Of a stretch of 64,000 nucleotides of DNA, positions 23,527 through 35,100 are shown piece after piece. How positions within the stretch are numbered: the stretch's first letter is position 1; the number at the start of each line of letters is the position of its first letter. The stretch spans positions 11,124,012 to 11,188,011 of the forward strand of contig CM059623.1 of assembly GCA_030435675.1 (NCBI GenBank). Direction: 5' to 3'. The notes under the pieces were generated by a model. That model saw only the letters and a list, made by a program, of their open reading frames with translations, ran no database searches and was not told where the DNA came from. The DNA comes from Steinernema hermaphroditum (lineage: Eukaryota > Nematoda > Chromadorea > Rhabditida > Steinernematidae). Position numbers and translations under genes: made by a program.

Positions 23527-24024
23527 ATGGCCGACGCCCCTGCTGATGCTGCCGCCGCTCCCGCCGCTCCCCCCGCTGAGGCTCCTCCCGCTGACGCCGC
23601 CCCTGCTCCTCCGGTTGCCGATGCTACCCCTGCCGCTCCTACTCCTCCCGGAGCTCCCTTCTCCGTCGACCCGACTACCGCTACGGTTCCTGCCGCTGGA
23701 GGAAAGTCGAGCCACAAGCTTGCGAACGGTGGTACCACTCGTCTCGCCTTCAAGGTGCGCTCCTCCAACAACAACGAGTACCGCCTGAAGCCCGTGTTCG
23801 GATTCGTTGAGGCCGGTAAGCTGTCAACTCGGAGACGGTGTAAATAACAGCTATTTCCAGGAGCCTCTTCTCAGCTGGAGATCACCCGTCTCGCTGGAGC
23901 TGCCAAGCAGGACAGGATGGTCGTCGTGTTCGCTGAAGCCCCGGCTGGAACCACCGACGCCGCCTCGTGCTTCAAGGGAGGTCCTACCAAGGGAGAAGTC
24001 ACCATCAACATCACGGCTCAGTAA
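23527..24024 (+). CDS. MSP-domain sperm protein (ssp-like) with Ala/Pro-rich N-terminus, 150 aa
   Basis: Exon 1 23527-23815 and exon 2 23861-24024 with a 45-nt intron (GTAAGC...TTTCCAG) splitting a Gly codon. The C-terminal ~105 residues form a compact MSP domain: FSVDPTTATVPAAGG, then SHKLANGGTTRLAFKVRSSN, NNEYRLKPVFGFV, and the last strands DRMVVVFAEAP and KGEVTINI. This is close to the small nematode sperm-specific ssp family rather than to full-length cytoskeletal MSP. The first ~45 residues are almost only Ala, Pro, Asp, Glu and Thr, a low-complexity leader that I believe most ssp members lack. Highly G/C-biased codons suggest strong expression, probably in the male germ line (inferred). 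Confidence 0.9.
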
Positions 24025-24068
24025 AGTGTCGCCCCCCATTCTTGTACATGTAACGATGTGTAGGAACC

Positions 24069-24074
24069 AATAAA
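24069..24074 (+). terminator. Poly(A) signal of the MSP-domain gene
   Basis: AATAAA 45 nt after the stop codon, followed by a GT-rich stretch (GCGTGTTCCCC...TTGTCC). Confidence 0.75.
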
Positions 24075-24377
24075 GCGTGTTCCCCAAGTTGTCCTTTTCT
24101 TTTTGCCTGATCCGGCTGCATGGGTTGCTTATCTGGTGGCGGCGTATGGTTTTGCGCATCGGATGAGCCTCCTCTCTTGTCATAGCCAGGCTCTTTTGAA
24201 TGTGGGCCGACTGTAGAAGAAAGCTGTTCTTACCACTGGACAGGCGAGAAGGCAATGGGACCGGCTAAGGATCGCTGGTAACGAAAGGATCATGTAAACG
24301 TGACGTGAGAAGTTGATTTATTAACTTATAAAATACATATCCCGTTTAATTATTACGCAAATAATTATTACTCCCAT

Positions 24378-25376
24378 TTAGGACACTGTAAGCGTACAAC
24401 ACTTGGCCGAACCCCCGCTTTTAATGAACTCCGACATGTCGACGAATCGAACGCTGAATCCGACGGACTCGAGCAGCTTAGCCGTCGCCTCGTTCCTCCA
24501 GTGCATGATGACCGTGTTGCCCACGACGACGGCGTTGCAGGCGAAGTTAGCGGCGTCCGCCTCGGGTACGGGAATCAGCTCCACTTTGTGCTGAGTCATG
24601 TTGTGCTGTGAGATGGCGTCGAAGGCGTGTGGATACCAGATGGCGATATCATCGGAGACGGGACAGAAGCACGTGTCGATATGATAGAACCTGAATTTAG
24701 ATATGGATGGAGTTTAGACGGATTTTGACGTACCTCGGATCAACAAGTCTGCAGCCAACAACAGAGAAGGGATTCTCGGGATCGGCCAACTTCTCCGTCA
24801 CATCCCTCAACGCCCTAACATCTGTTCTCGGCCCTACTCCACAGAAGAGACTGTTCCTGGCGAAGAGGGCATCGCCGGCTCCTTCGAATGGAATCTCAAG
24901 CGACCCAAACGTTTGGAATCCGTTGTCTTCGAGCCACTTTTTGTAGAAGAAGCGTTCGCCTTTCCTCTCCGGATAGTAGAAGTTAGAGAGATAGGCCTTC
25001 TTTCCACGAACAACGGCAGCGTTCGCGGCAAAGACCATGTCAGGATAGTGATCAGCACCCTGCAATGGGGAATGTAAGACGTGGCTTCACCGAGACTATC
25101 CTACATGTGGCTCAAGAACGTCCACTAGAGCGCCGGAGTCCTCGATTGTCGCCTTCAAAGTGTCCCATTGGGTGAGGGCCTTGTTTTTGTCGACGCGTTC
25201 CTGGACGTTCATCCACGGATTAATTGAGTAGGTGAGCTAAAATGTGAGAAATGTTAGGAGCTTATACATGGAATAAGAGAGTCTAGTATACAAACACCAC
25301 TTACGTCGAAATGCGTCGGACGACACATCATGATCCTCTTCACATAGGGCAAAGTCTTCTCGAGAGCCTTCGCCAT
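24378..25376 (-). CDS. Dimethylarginine dimethylaminohydrolase-like enzyme (amidinotransferase fold), 280 aa
   Basis: Four exons in phase: 25305-25376, 25105-25236, 24734-25059, 24378-24690. Amidinotransferase/DDAH superfamily features: RIMMCRPTHFDLTYSINPWM at the N-terminus; PDMVFAANAAVV; LSNFYYPER; FEGAGDAL with Glu-127 as the acidic catalytic residue; VGPRTD; LVDPRFYHIDTCFCPV with His-180 as catalytic His; and Cys-274 or Cys-275 near the end (GGSAKCCTL) as the nucleophile. The family hydrolyses or transfers guanidino groups; members related to DDAH act on methylarginines, but substrate cannot be settled from sequence. All three catalytic positions are present and the length fits the family. 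ATG 25374-25376 begins 57 bases below a TATA-like box. Confidence 0.88.
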
Positions 25377-25432
25377 TTTTGGAAGAAAGAATAACCACAA
25401 TCAGACCATGTCCAGCCACTGCAGACCCTCAA

Positions 25433-25438
25433 TTTATA
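25433..25438 (-). promoter_or_regulatory. TATA box of the DDAH-like gene
   Basis: TATAAA on the minus strand (within CATATAAATT), about 57-62 bp upstream of the ATG. Confidence 0.5.
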
Positions 25439-26829
25439 TGCACCCTTGGTGCCGCCCCCTTCGCAAAACTCGATTGTCCCGCCGAGTGCGATTTGTGAAC
25501 GTCGTCCGTAAAGTGACGTACCTTGACCACTCGAAAATCTTCGCACCCAGATGCACCCAGAACGGAGGAGGGGGCTGTAAATCCGTCAACATCCCGATCT
25601 GCGCTGATCGATGCAGTCGTGTCGTCGAAACGTGGATCGGGATCGAAGAGCGCCTGTGATGTCGGTGTTTGTTTATGGCCGTAGAAGGCACGTGCTGGTT
25701 TGCGTGTCTGTCGACGAAGGCGTCTTCACGTGAACGCCGTGCCCGTGATGAGCCCACGAGGGGAGATGATGGATCTGAGTGGATGGACTGTGGCGCGCTG
25801 GCTGGCGATGGCCATAAACAGAGAAATGCACTGGAAGGGGGTGATGGAGTGCGACCTAATAATGACGAGCGATTGCGAAAGGAATCGTTGAGATGGGCAT
25901 GGACCTTGGACCCAGAGAATGTCTTTACTACATGTACTATGAAGATGGACAAAGATTGCTAGAAAAAGTGTTTTTGCGTTGTCAATTTTAGGAGATCAAC
26001 GAAAGGGTTCGGTCCTGCCGCATACATTAAAAATTACCAGACGCGAACTGTAAGCAATGATACTTTTACATTTTATTCCGACTCGGCAAGAGTCAAAATG
26101 GAGAATGACTCAGCATAAGAATTAAAGTCAAGCCACAAAGCGATCCGACATCACCGATAAGAAGCAAACGACAGCACTTCCGTGGGACAGCCACAGTGTT
26201 GTGCTGATGGCGCGTCAGGGCGATCGCGGCAGGAACCAATAATTCCGATCGCCCTTTCCGATTCCGATCCTAGATTCATCATTTTCATGGAGCTCACTGG
26301 AATATTGGTGCGCATTTTCATTCTTGATTCATCATCGAAATATGGCAGAAGAACAGAAAACATGTGGTGAGAGGGCTTCATGAGCAAGTGCATTTTCTTT
26401 TTCTACAGGTACCGTGCACTTTCTTTTCTGTTATTTTCATTTCTACACCCCTTCGCAAAGCTGTCCACGCGAAATTGACCGGTCACAAGGTCAACGAGTA
26501 TTTTTTGAGGTTTTGATAATGGCCCTGTTCATTATTGTTTTTCCAAAAGAATGAAAATTGAGTAAACAGTGACCAGATTGAGTTCCGATTTGTGATTTTT
26601 AAAGCTGCGGGCTGACGCAGATGCCGTTTGTTTGAACAGGGTGAGCAACTCTTAATCTTGTGAACTCAGTGACAGATAGGTTTATTTATAAACAAATGAT
26701 CAGGTGAGTTATGCCAAATGCACGCAACACTTTGAGGTAGTTTGTAGTATCCAAATAAATTTGACTGTTTTAGAAAGGACAAATCTGAGCTAAATATACA
26801 TATATCCACTATATTATCTAGTAGCTTGA
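25439..26829. other. Intergenic region with hairpin
   Basis: No supported gene. Overlapping open frames on both strands at 25430-25960 show no domain. A perfect 10-bp inverted repeat (26217-26226 and 26246-26255, AGGGCGATCG/CGATCGCCCT) forms a hairpin and shares a 16-mer with the palindrome at 20 kb. Confidence 0.45.
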
Positions 26830-27723
26830 CTCATTCTGCTCTTGGCAAAGAGCGTTCTCGAGCAGTGCAAATGCTGCAAAATTCCTATGAATTGCTTAGT
26901 GCACGAAAACAATCTAAAATGTAGACGTTCGGAAGGGCGCGCAGATTGTAATTGTCTTTGTGCTTGTTTTGAGCGGTTCAAATGCCCGGTTGTGTCAGAA
27001 CAAAGTCGTGAGAAAACGGCGCCAAAAGCTCAAGGAAAAGGACGTTCTCCACGTCAGAGATTTGCAGAAAAAGACGACTGATGACTCAGTCTGAGCGTAA
27101 AGAAATCGGGACTAATGTATGCTCTTGTGCAGGAGAGTTCAAGACGACCATGTTAATCAGAATGCACTCTTAAAGGACGAGTCCAGAGAGATCTGTGGGA
27201 CGTTGGCCAGTGACGAGATATCTGAAGATGTTGCTCGTCAGTATGAAGTTGATCGCCGACAGCATTTCACTCAGATGCATTGTTTTGTCAGAGGTGTCGA
27301 GTAGCTGATACTGACAGATCTCATGCTCGCTGAATGGGAAAAGCTCCCTTTGACATAGCTCGCCGAAGATCCAGAGCCATATGTTGTCTGCTCGCATATG
27401 GAAACCGATACTCGCATAGTTTATGCTCAGCTTCTATGGGGTCAGATTTCTCTCTCTGGGTGCGGGTCGGTAAACATCTGAGGACAAAGGTTAGCGACAA
27501 GAATGCGAGTTATTTTGAGGCACGCCGCCTACGGTTCTGTGACCAGAGAGAATAGGAATCAGGTAGAGGTTCCTGATCTCGTTGATACGAGGAGGGACTT
27601 ACCTACTTCTATGTAACAATTTGCTCACTGTAGGTATCTTTCATTCATACGTTCCTTCTTTGTCCCAGTGCACCGCCCTCTCTTCTAGGAACTCTCAACC
27701 CCCTCATTAATATGCGTCAAAGT
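26830..27723 (-). repeat. ~0.9-kb dispersed repeat, copy 1 (inverted relative to copy 2)
   Basis: Its reverse complement matches 33033-33935 along nearly its full length, roughly 95% identical by eye with small indels. It contains a 75-codon minus-strand frame (27170-27397) with [19 protein letters not shown] and SEMLSAINF, conserved in copy 2 with only about four substitutions. Opposite it lies a Cys-rich frame (26842-27081: [10 protein letters not shown]...[11 protein letters not shown]). No transposase or terminal repeat was recognised and no target-site duplication is evident. Confidence 0.85.
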
Positions 27724-29180
27724 GGTTGATGTAGCGAAGCCTATCAGGGACTAAGCTACCGTATGCTTCGGGTCACATCACGGTTCATAGGTTTTGGCGA
27801 AAGTTCGTAGCAACGTATTGGGCGAGTGGAATGATGGTCATACCTGACGTCATGAGGACTACCGGAAATGCCTTGACACCTGGAATTATCACAATACAGC
27901 AAACATGACCTTTAGTTGACCAGAAATTAAGGGAGACTAACAATCGGCGCAACTGAACACTACACAGAACAATGTCATAAGCGGTTTAGAGCAGAGTTCA
28001 GGGGCGCCCAGATCAGGGTGAATAAATCTGGGTGAATAGGCACCGTTCTGTGGTCTCACTGTTGTCGCGGTGGCGAGCGGTCGGTCCCTCCGGGCGCTCT
28101 CTGAGTGTCTGGTTGGTCTGATGGTAAACCCTGTGGCAGTTGTGAGTTTTCCGGCTTCCAGAGGGAATTGGGACACCCGGAAGCCGTAGTCCCACCACCG
28201 CTGACAAACAAGATGTCCGAAGCCAGGAATCCGGCTGCGTGAGATGTCACCCTGAAGGTCGCCGACGCTCTGAGGACCACCGAAGACGCAATTCCCGGAC
28301 CACGAACTCATCTCTCCGAAGAAGATGCGAACTCAAAAGCCTCCTCTGTGCCGCAAACGCCCCGAGAAGAAGAAGTTCTACTGCCATTTCCGAAGTTTTG
28401 CCGTCTCCCACATGCCGCGATGCGCGCCGTCTCCGACCGGTTCGCCATAAGCGCCACGCCAGGGATCAAGTCGTCTGCCAGACATCCTCTGTTTGACTAT
28501 TATTCGGTGTCGTGCAAGGCGCAAGCCTTTGATTCACGAAATAAACTCGTAAACTCTGTGGTGTAAAAAACCGAACGCCTTTTGGTTCTTCACAAAACTC
28601 TGTAGGGCGAATTCTGCGCCTCCCAAATCTGCTGAATGCGTTGTATAATGTGCACACGAGTTACCATATAATATATATTTATTATTATGCGCATATATCC
28701 ATATTATATGAAGGGATTGCATCCGTGAGAAAACCAAAAAATTGGTTTTATTAATATAATACTATACATGTGTGGATGTATAATATGTCTCTAGAAGAAA
28801 TGGGAGAGAGAAGCTGATTACAGCGTGATGTCAGGAGACGAATACTATTTGGCACCGGTGAGAAGAAGACGAAAACGGATTGAGAGATGAAAGGGCCCGC
28901 GTCAGAGAAGAAGAAGAAGAGCTAAGAACAGAGTTGTGTGTATTACGCTTGTGGAAAATAAATAGACAGAGAAAATAGAATATGATAATGCCCGTTTTGA
29001 GAAGAAAGGGTGGGGGAAAGAGTCCGTGGACTAGTGTAGCCTTCCGCGACGGCCGTGGAATGTTTTGCGGCGGCGAGAGGAAGGAGATGGGTTGGATAGA
29101 AAGACGATTGTTCTGTACAGATGGGGTGGAGAGGAGAGTTCGTGGCAGGCTTGTCATCTGACCATCTAAACGAGGCTCTA
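27724..29180. other. Downstream flank of pde-2 with unresolved GC-rich open frames
   Basis: The segment 27990-28560 is GC-rich with long open frames on both strands. On the plus strand a frame from about 28250 (VTLKVADALRTTEDAIPG) stays open to 28566 and is preceded in frame by an ATG (NKMSEARNPAA) and a TGA, so it looks like a gene with a premature stop. I cannot name it. The part from 28570 to 29180 is AT-rich and holds the pde-2 3' flank. Confidence 0.35.
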
Positions 29181-32100
29181 TTAGGTTACTGTAGGGGTGG
29201 CAATGGTGGATACCTCGGCCTCGGTCCGTCGCTCCTCGATGCGCTGCTCCACCTTCTCCTCCAGATCTGGGTTGCGGAGATACTCGAGGCCGCCCTTGGG
29301 AAGACCCTCTTCGGTGACCACGTCTTCCATCGTCGCCCAGCGCTCGCGCGTGTCCATCATCGTGTGATAGGTGCCTCGGAGATCCGGAAGGATACGGGAC
29401 AGCATACTGTAATGACGGGGCTAGAAGGGTGGGGGGAGGAGTGTGACCTACTCGAAGACGGGCACGGCTACAGTATCCATGAACTCGAGCTGCATCTTGG
29501 GGACACAGGCCTTCTCGCGGTCCATCATCTCGATGGGGCGGTTGCCCATCTGCTTCTCGAGGTCGCCCTGGCTGAAGAACTCGCGGTAGATGTTCTCCTG
29601 AAACGGGATCTATCAGCAAGGCTCGGACATTAGGGTCTTACCGCGATGACTTTGGCGAACTTGAAGGGCTTCGTCTGGTCGGAGAGATCGGAGGCCGTCA
29701 TGAGAAGGCACATGAGCAGGTAGTGATGGTCAGTGCTGTCACGGTCGTAGCCCTCCTCGACCATCGCGCGGATCTTCTCGACCTTCCTGAGATGGGCGGC
29801 GATGTCGGTGGCGAGGATGATCTCGCGAATGTGGTCGAGCACCGTCTGGTACTGCTTGCGCGTGAGCTGCTCGAAAATGTTGCACTCCTCCATGCTCAAG
29901 ATGGAGACGGTCTGCGCGAAGTGGTGGCGCTCGAGGACGGAGCCTTCGCTGGAGTACAGCTGGGCCAGGGGGGTTTTCTGAAAGGGCGTCACATCAAAAC
30001 ACAGTCGTACTCAGTCTTTGAGTTCTTATCTCGAGCGGTAAACAACAAATACGCTTATCACCGAGTACGCACGTCACGGGAAAGCCCGATCATACGCGTG
30101 CTGGGTAACCCGAATTCTTTGATAGGCGCTTGTGTCTCTATGTTGAACATTTAAAAACTTGAACTTTAAGTGGGTACATTACATGTCCTACGACATCAGC
30201 CTGCCACCGTGGCCGAGCTGATAGGTGTACTGACTTTTAGTCAGCTTCACCCTTTACTACTCATTAAAAAAGTTGCACTTACCGACTGCAACTGGAAGGC
30301 GTTTGTCGTTCCACGATGGTCGATGTCGTGGCAGAGGCAGGCAACGAACAGCGACAGCCTCTCCAGGTCGTCGAGGGCGATCTGGACGGAAGGCATCCGG
30401 AGCAGCATGAAGCAGAAGTGGCTGACGGCGAACGCATGGCTCCAGTTGTGGTAGGGAACGTCGCGGTATCCCTTCTGCACCATGAGGAGGAAGCGGGCGA
30501 GGGTGCGCCGCCGCAGACGGTAGGTCTCGATGAAGCCGAGCTCTTTGAACATGCTGAGCGAGGCCTCGACATAGATGTCGCCGCCGCCGATGGAGCGCGG
30601 GAAGAAGTCGAACGAGCAGAAGTCGGGGTGGAAAGAGGTGGGATGCGGGATTTCTCGGACCGTCAGCCGCAGGATGTCCTCAGGAGCGATCTGCAATCGG
30701 AGGTGTGTACTTAGGATCGCAATGGCTATAAGTCATTTGAATAGAGAGCTAAGATTCGAGATAACCGCTTCTATGGCATCTGGGTAACTCAAATGCGACA
30801 AAAACAGGGTGTCTTGGAGACAGTCTGAAGAGGGGAAGTCATTTTCAGTGAGGTATAAAGGCTGATCGGTCTGCAAATCGCTTTAGTTGGCACATTCTAA
30901 GGCCAATTTCCTGCTGTTTAAAACACAAAATGTCCTTCATCAGCAACCACTTTCCACTTTCATGTCACTCTCTCTTCGCTCCACTGATAAAGGAGCCGCT
31001 TAACGAGGAACTGTGTCCGTTTTTATACGCCTGACGCAATCACAGCTCGCTGTGTTTATCTATCGCTCTGCCATCACAAAAATCATTCCATCGTTCTCGA
31101 CTGTTGCGTTTTGTGATCGCTTGGGAAGCTGTCGGCCTATCGCCACACAACGTCAGCATCGCGGCCGATAAGCGCCGGAGTCAAAGACCGCGGTCTTCAG
31201 TTCCGCTTGGCTACAAAGAACCGGAGCGGATCTTCAGCGGATCTTTGACCCTACTTCGCGTGTACTTGGCGCGGGGCGTGAGACGTTTTTTTGGCCGATA
31301 AGCGGACGGGGCGCGACGGTTCCGAGATGATAAGGGCGACTGATTGGCGGCTGCCTGACGGCGGCAAAAAACGGCTTTATGATCGATCAACGTATTGATT
31401 GATGCGGCGGGATGACAAGTGACACGACAATGGCAAAGGTCGGCCGATTCAGAAACCAGTTGGATAAACAGGCACAGGCTTCATGTTCCTCGTCGGTGTT
31501 TTGGAGGAAGTAGCCCGAGACATCAGTTGCTTCCTGGCTGGATGTTATGTGCTCAGGAAGTGAAATCGAAAGAGTAACGCTGTATCCGATGGAATTTTCG
31601 ATCGTAAAGTGAGTGTTTGTGTTGGGAAAGATAGCGAATTTAACGGTCGCTATCGCCAGAACAACTAATTGGAACCGAACTGATCGATGACCTACGCTGA
31701 GCTACAGCTGATGGTCATGTACGGTTCCACGGGGGGAGGGCTGGGACGTTACCTTAAGCCAGATCCAGCGCCAAATAAGCATCATGCTCAGGAACATGGT
31801 TAATAGCAGAGGAATATGTTCGTAGTAAATACTCACCGATAGAGTGCTACCTTGGACGAGCAGCTCTGCGGCCATATGCGACCGCCTGTGGGCCTCCTGC
31901 AGCTTTCGGTAGAGAAGACACTAAAATCGGGACCGATCAGTAAACGGACTACTGTAGAGAGGGTGTTCAGTTCTAAGAGCTACTATAGGAGTCCCATAAG
32001 AGGTTCGTCCAGTCGTCAATTAAGAAATTACACCCTAGAAGATAGCAATCAAATTTTGCCCTGTGGAAAATTTTGTTCGAAATCTCACGTAGCCAGAGCA

Positions 32101-35100
32101 GAACAGAGATCACAGCACTTTCCTTCTTCCCCATTGTGATTTCGGTGATCTTCAGAATGAAGTGAAGGAACCTAATGGAGGAGATGGTCTGCTTCTTCAC
32201 GTGCATGTCGCTATAGAAGGGAGAGAAGTTCCCGAAAGGGGACAAGGGGAGCTGCGGCAATACGGTGGTCAGGGCCATGGTCTATCGTCTATCTGTTGCC
32301 GAAAGTGTTCTAGCCCCCTTTTTTGTAGGTCATAGAGCAGCAATCGCTCTGGAAATCCACGGGGCGCATTAATGAGATCGCTTTGGAAATGCTAAGGAAT
32401 TTGTTTGCGACAAAGAAGGCTTTGTTCGGATGGGGTTCTCTGGTTTTCGGACCGATTTCAAATGTCAAAAAGGACGAGGTCATCTTGCGGCCAAAGTTGT
32501 CAATGTCTCATGAATTTCTTACTCTATACATAGATATCCGTGAAATATTCTTTGAAAATCTGGCGTAACCGTCTCTCCGACCATCAAGAGTCCAATGTAG
32601 GCCGCGAACCATGAAAGCCAACAATGCCCCTTTAGAAAATTTGTGCCCCTTTAGTCGAAGGTGAGAGCAGAAAACAACAAACATGGTCATTAACGGCGTC
32701 ATCGGCCTGCGCGAACGAGGCGAAGAGGATGGCCGAGTCGGAGAAGGAGATCAGGCTGTTGGTGAGGGCGCCGGTGATCGACGAGAACATCCCAAGCCGC
32801 AACCCAATCATCGGGGCCGAACGAACACTCCCGACGCGTTCTTATCGCCGCGGGCCGCTATCGCTCCTCCCGTCCGGCGAGGTGGAATGTGCGCCAGCGA
32901 CGTCACTCGTGTGTACTCACTCCGGGAGGCGGGATTTCAACGTGCGTGTCCTTTTGTTTTGGATTTTATAGGCGTGAGACGCGGCGACGAAGAAACACGC
33001 GCGTAAACAGCCGTAACAAGCCCTTAGCGGCGACTTTGACGCATATTAATGAGGGGGTTGCGAGTTCCCAGAAGAGAGGGCGGTGCACTGGGACAAAGAA
33101 GGAACGTATGAATGAAAGATACCTACAGTGAGCAAATTGTTACATAGAAGTAGGTAAGTCCCTCCTCGTATCAACGAGATCAGGAACCTCTACCTGATTC
33201 CTATTCTCTCTGGTCACAGAACCGTAGGCGGCGTGCCTCAAAATAACTCGCATTCTTGTCGCTAACCTTTGTCCTCAGATGTTTACCGACCCGCACCCAG
33301 AAAGAGAGAAATCTGACCCCATAGAAGCTGAGCATAAACTATGCGAGTATCGGTTTCCATATGCGAGCAGACAACATATGGCTCTGGATCTTCGGCCAGC
33401 TATGTCAAAGGGAGCTTTTCCCATTCAGCGAGCATGAGATCTGTCAGTATCAGCTACTCGACACCTATGACAAAACAATGCATCTGAGTGAAATGCTGTC
33501 GGCGATCAACTTCAAACCGACGAGCAACATCTTCAGATATCTCGTCACTGGCCAACGTCCCACAGATCTCTCTGGACTCGTCCTTTAAGAGTGCATTCTG
33601 ATTAACATGGTCGCTTTGAACTCTCCTGCACTAGAGCATACATTAGTCCAGATTTCTCTACGCTCAGACTGAGTCATCAGTCGTCTTTTTCTGCAAATCT
33701 CTGACGTGAAGAACGTCCTGTTCCTTGAGCTCTGGGAGCCGTTTTCTCACGACTTCGTTCTGACACAACCGGGCATTAGAACTGCTCAAAACAAGCACAA
33801 AGACAATTACACTCTGTGCGCCCTTCCGAACGTCTACATTTTAGATTGTTTTCGTGCACTAAGCAATTCATAGGAATTTTGCAGCATTTGCACTGCTCGA
33901 GAACGCTCTTTGGTCTTTGCCAAGGACAGAATGAGCCAAATCTGGGAGTGTCGCACTTCTGTACCAGAGGGCTATTATGCGCATTGGACTCAAAATGGAT
34001 TAGCGGCCGATAGTGTTATAATTCATCGCGACCTACGATTTAGAAAACGCGGTTCGGACTCAATTTACCCTCTTTGGTTGGCTTATCGCTAATGACATCA
34101 CTTAAATAATCGGTGCTTTTAGTGGTACCTTCGCAATAAACCGTATCAAACGAGCAAAAGACCAAGCGCATGTCGAAAAATGTGACCCAGTGTTGTAGGA
34201 CAACTAGGATAAACAAACGAGTTACAGTTGAAGAGAATTTTCGGGCCAAAAGTTAACTTATATTCATTCAACAATGACGATCGTATAGTGGAAACTAGGC
34301 TTTCTCTAGATAGCCATGTTTGAAGTGATGTTTCTGATGGCTTATGAGCTCTTTTTCTGCTTCACTGTCGTGCTCTGTGAATGGCAACTGAATCAGTATC
34401 GTAGAGGTGATGTTTGACCTGGCATCCATAGTCATATAATACAGAGTGAACCTGGACGAACCTCTGCATAAAGCCCATAGAACTCGGTGTTCTGTCTCAG
34501 ATACATAAGTGACTATATCCCCGTTCGCTCAACTACACATGGGTCTTAGGGCCGGGATGGAGAAGGCCCACAGTGAACACTGTCCGTCACTACAAAACGC
34601 ACAACGATGCCATTATGCGCTAGTGGCCCCCGTCACATTACAACACAGATGGGTGGGACTTACGTGTGAAATGCTGATCGCGCAGTAGACGGCGAACGTC
34701 GTTGCTATTTGTTCGTCATGTTTCGTGAAGGCGGGCTTGCCGATCTTGTTGCACAGCTCGGCAACTCCGACGAGGTGGCCTACAAAGAAGGCGGCGATTA
34801 GAACACGAGTACCAAAGGACGGTGTGTGGGAAAAGGGGACGCGTCGAGAAGAAGACTGTACGCCGCGGAGAATGCGTTTGCAATTGAGGACATAATAACA
34901 TGGTGGTTTGCAAGAAATGTGCAGGGCAAACCTGATATTAGAGCGAAATGAGGGTTTTGCAAGGGAAATTGGGTGGAATCGGTGGAGGAGGAAGTGAAGG
35001 ATCACGCGAGAAGGACCCACCCTTCCAAAAAATTGGACATTCCAAGTAACAGATTGGGATGTAGACTTGGATAGCCTGCTTGCATGAGCATACAAGATTA

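Noticed and set aside
25434..25952. 172-codon minus-strand ORF upstream of the DDAH-like gene
   Set aside because: Low-complexity, overlaps other open frames, no splice context or domain.
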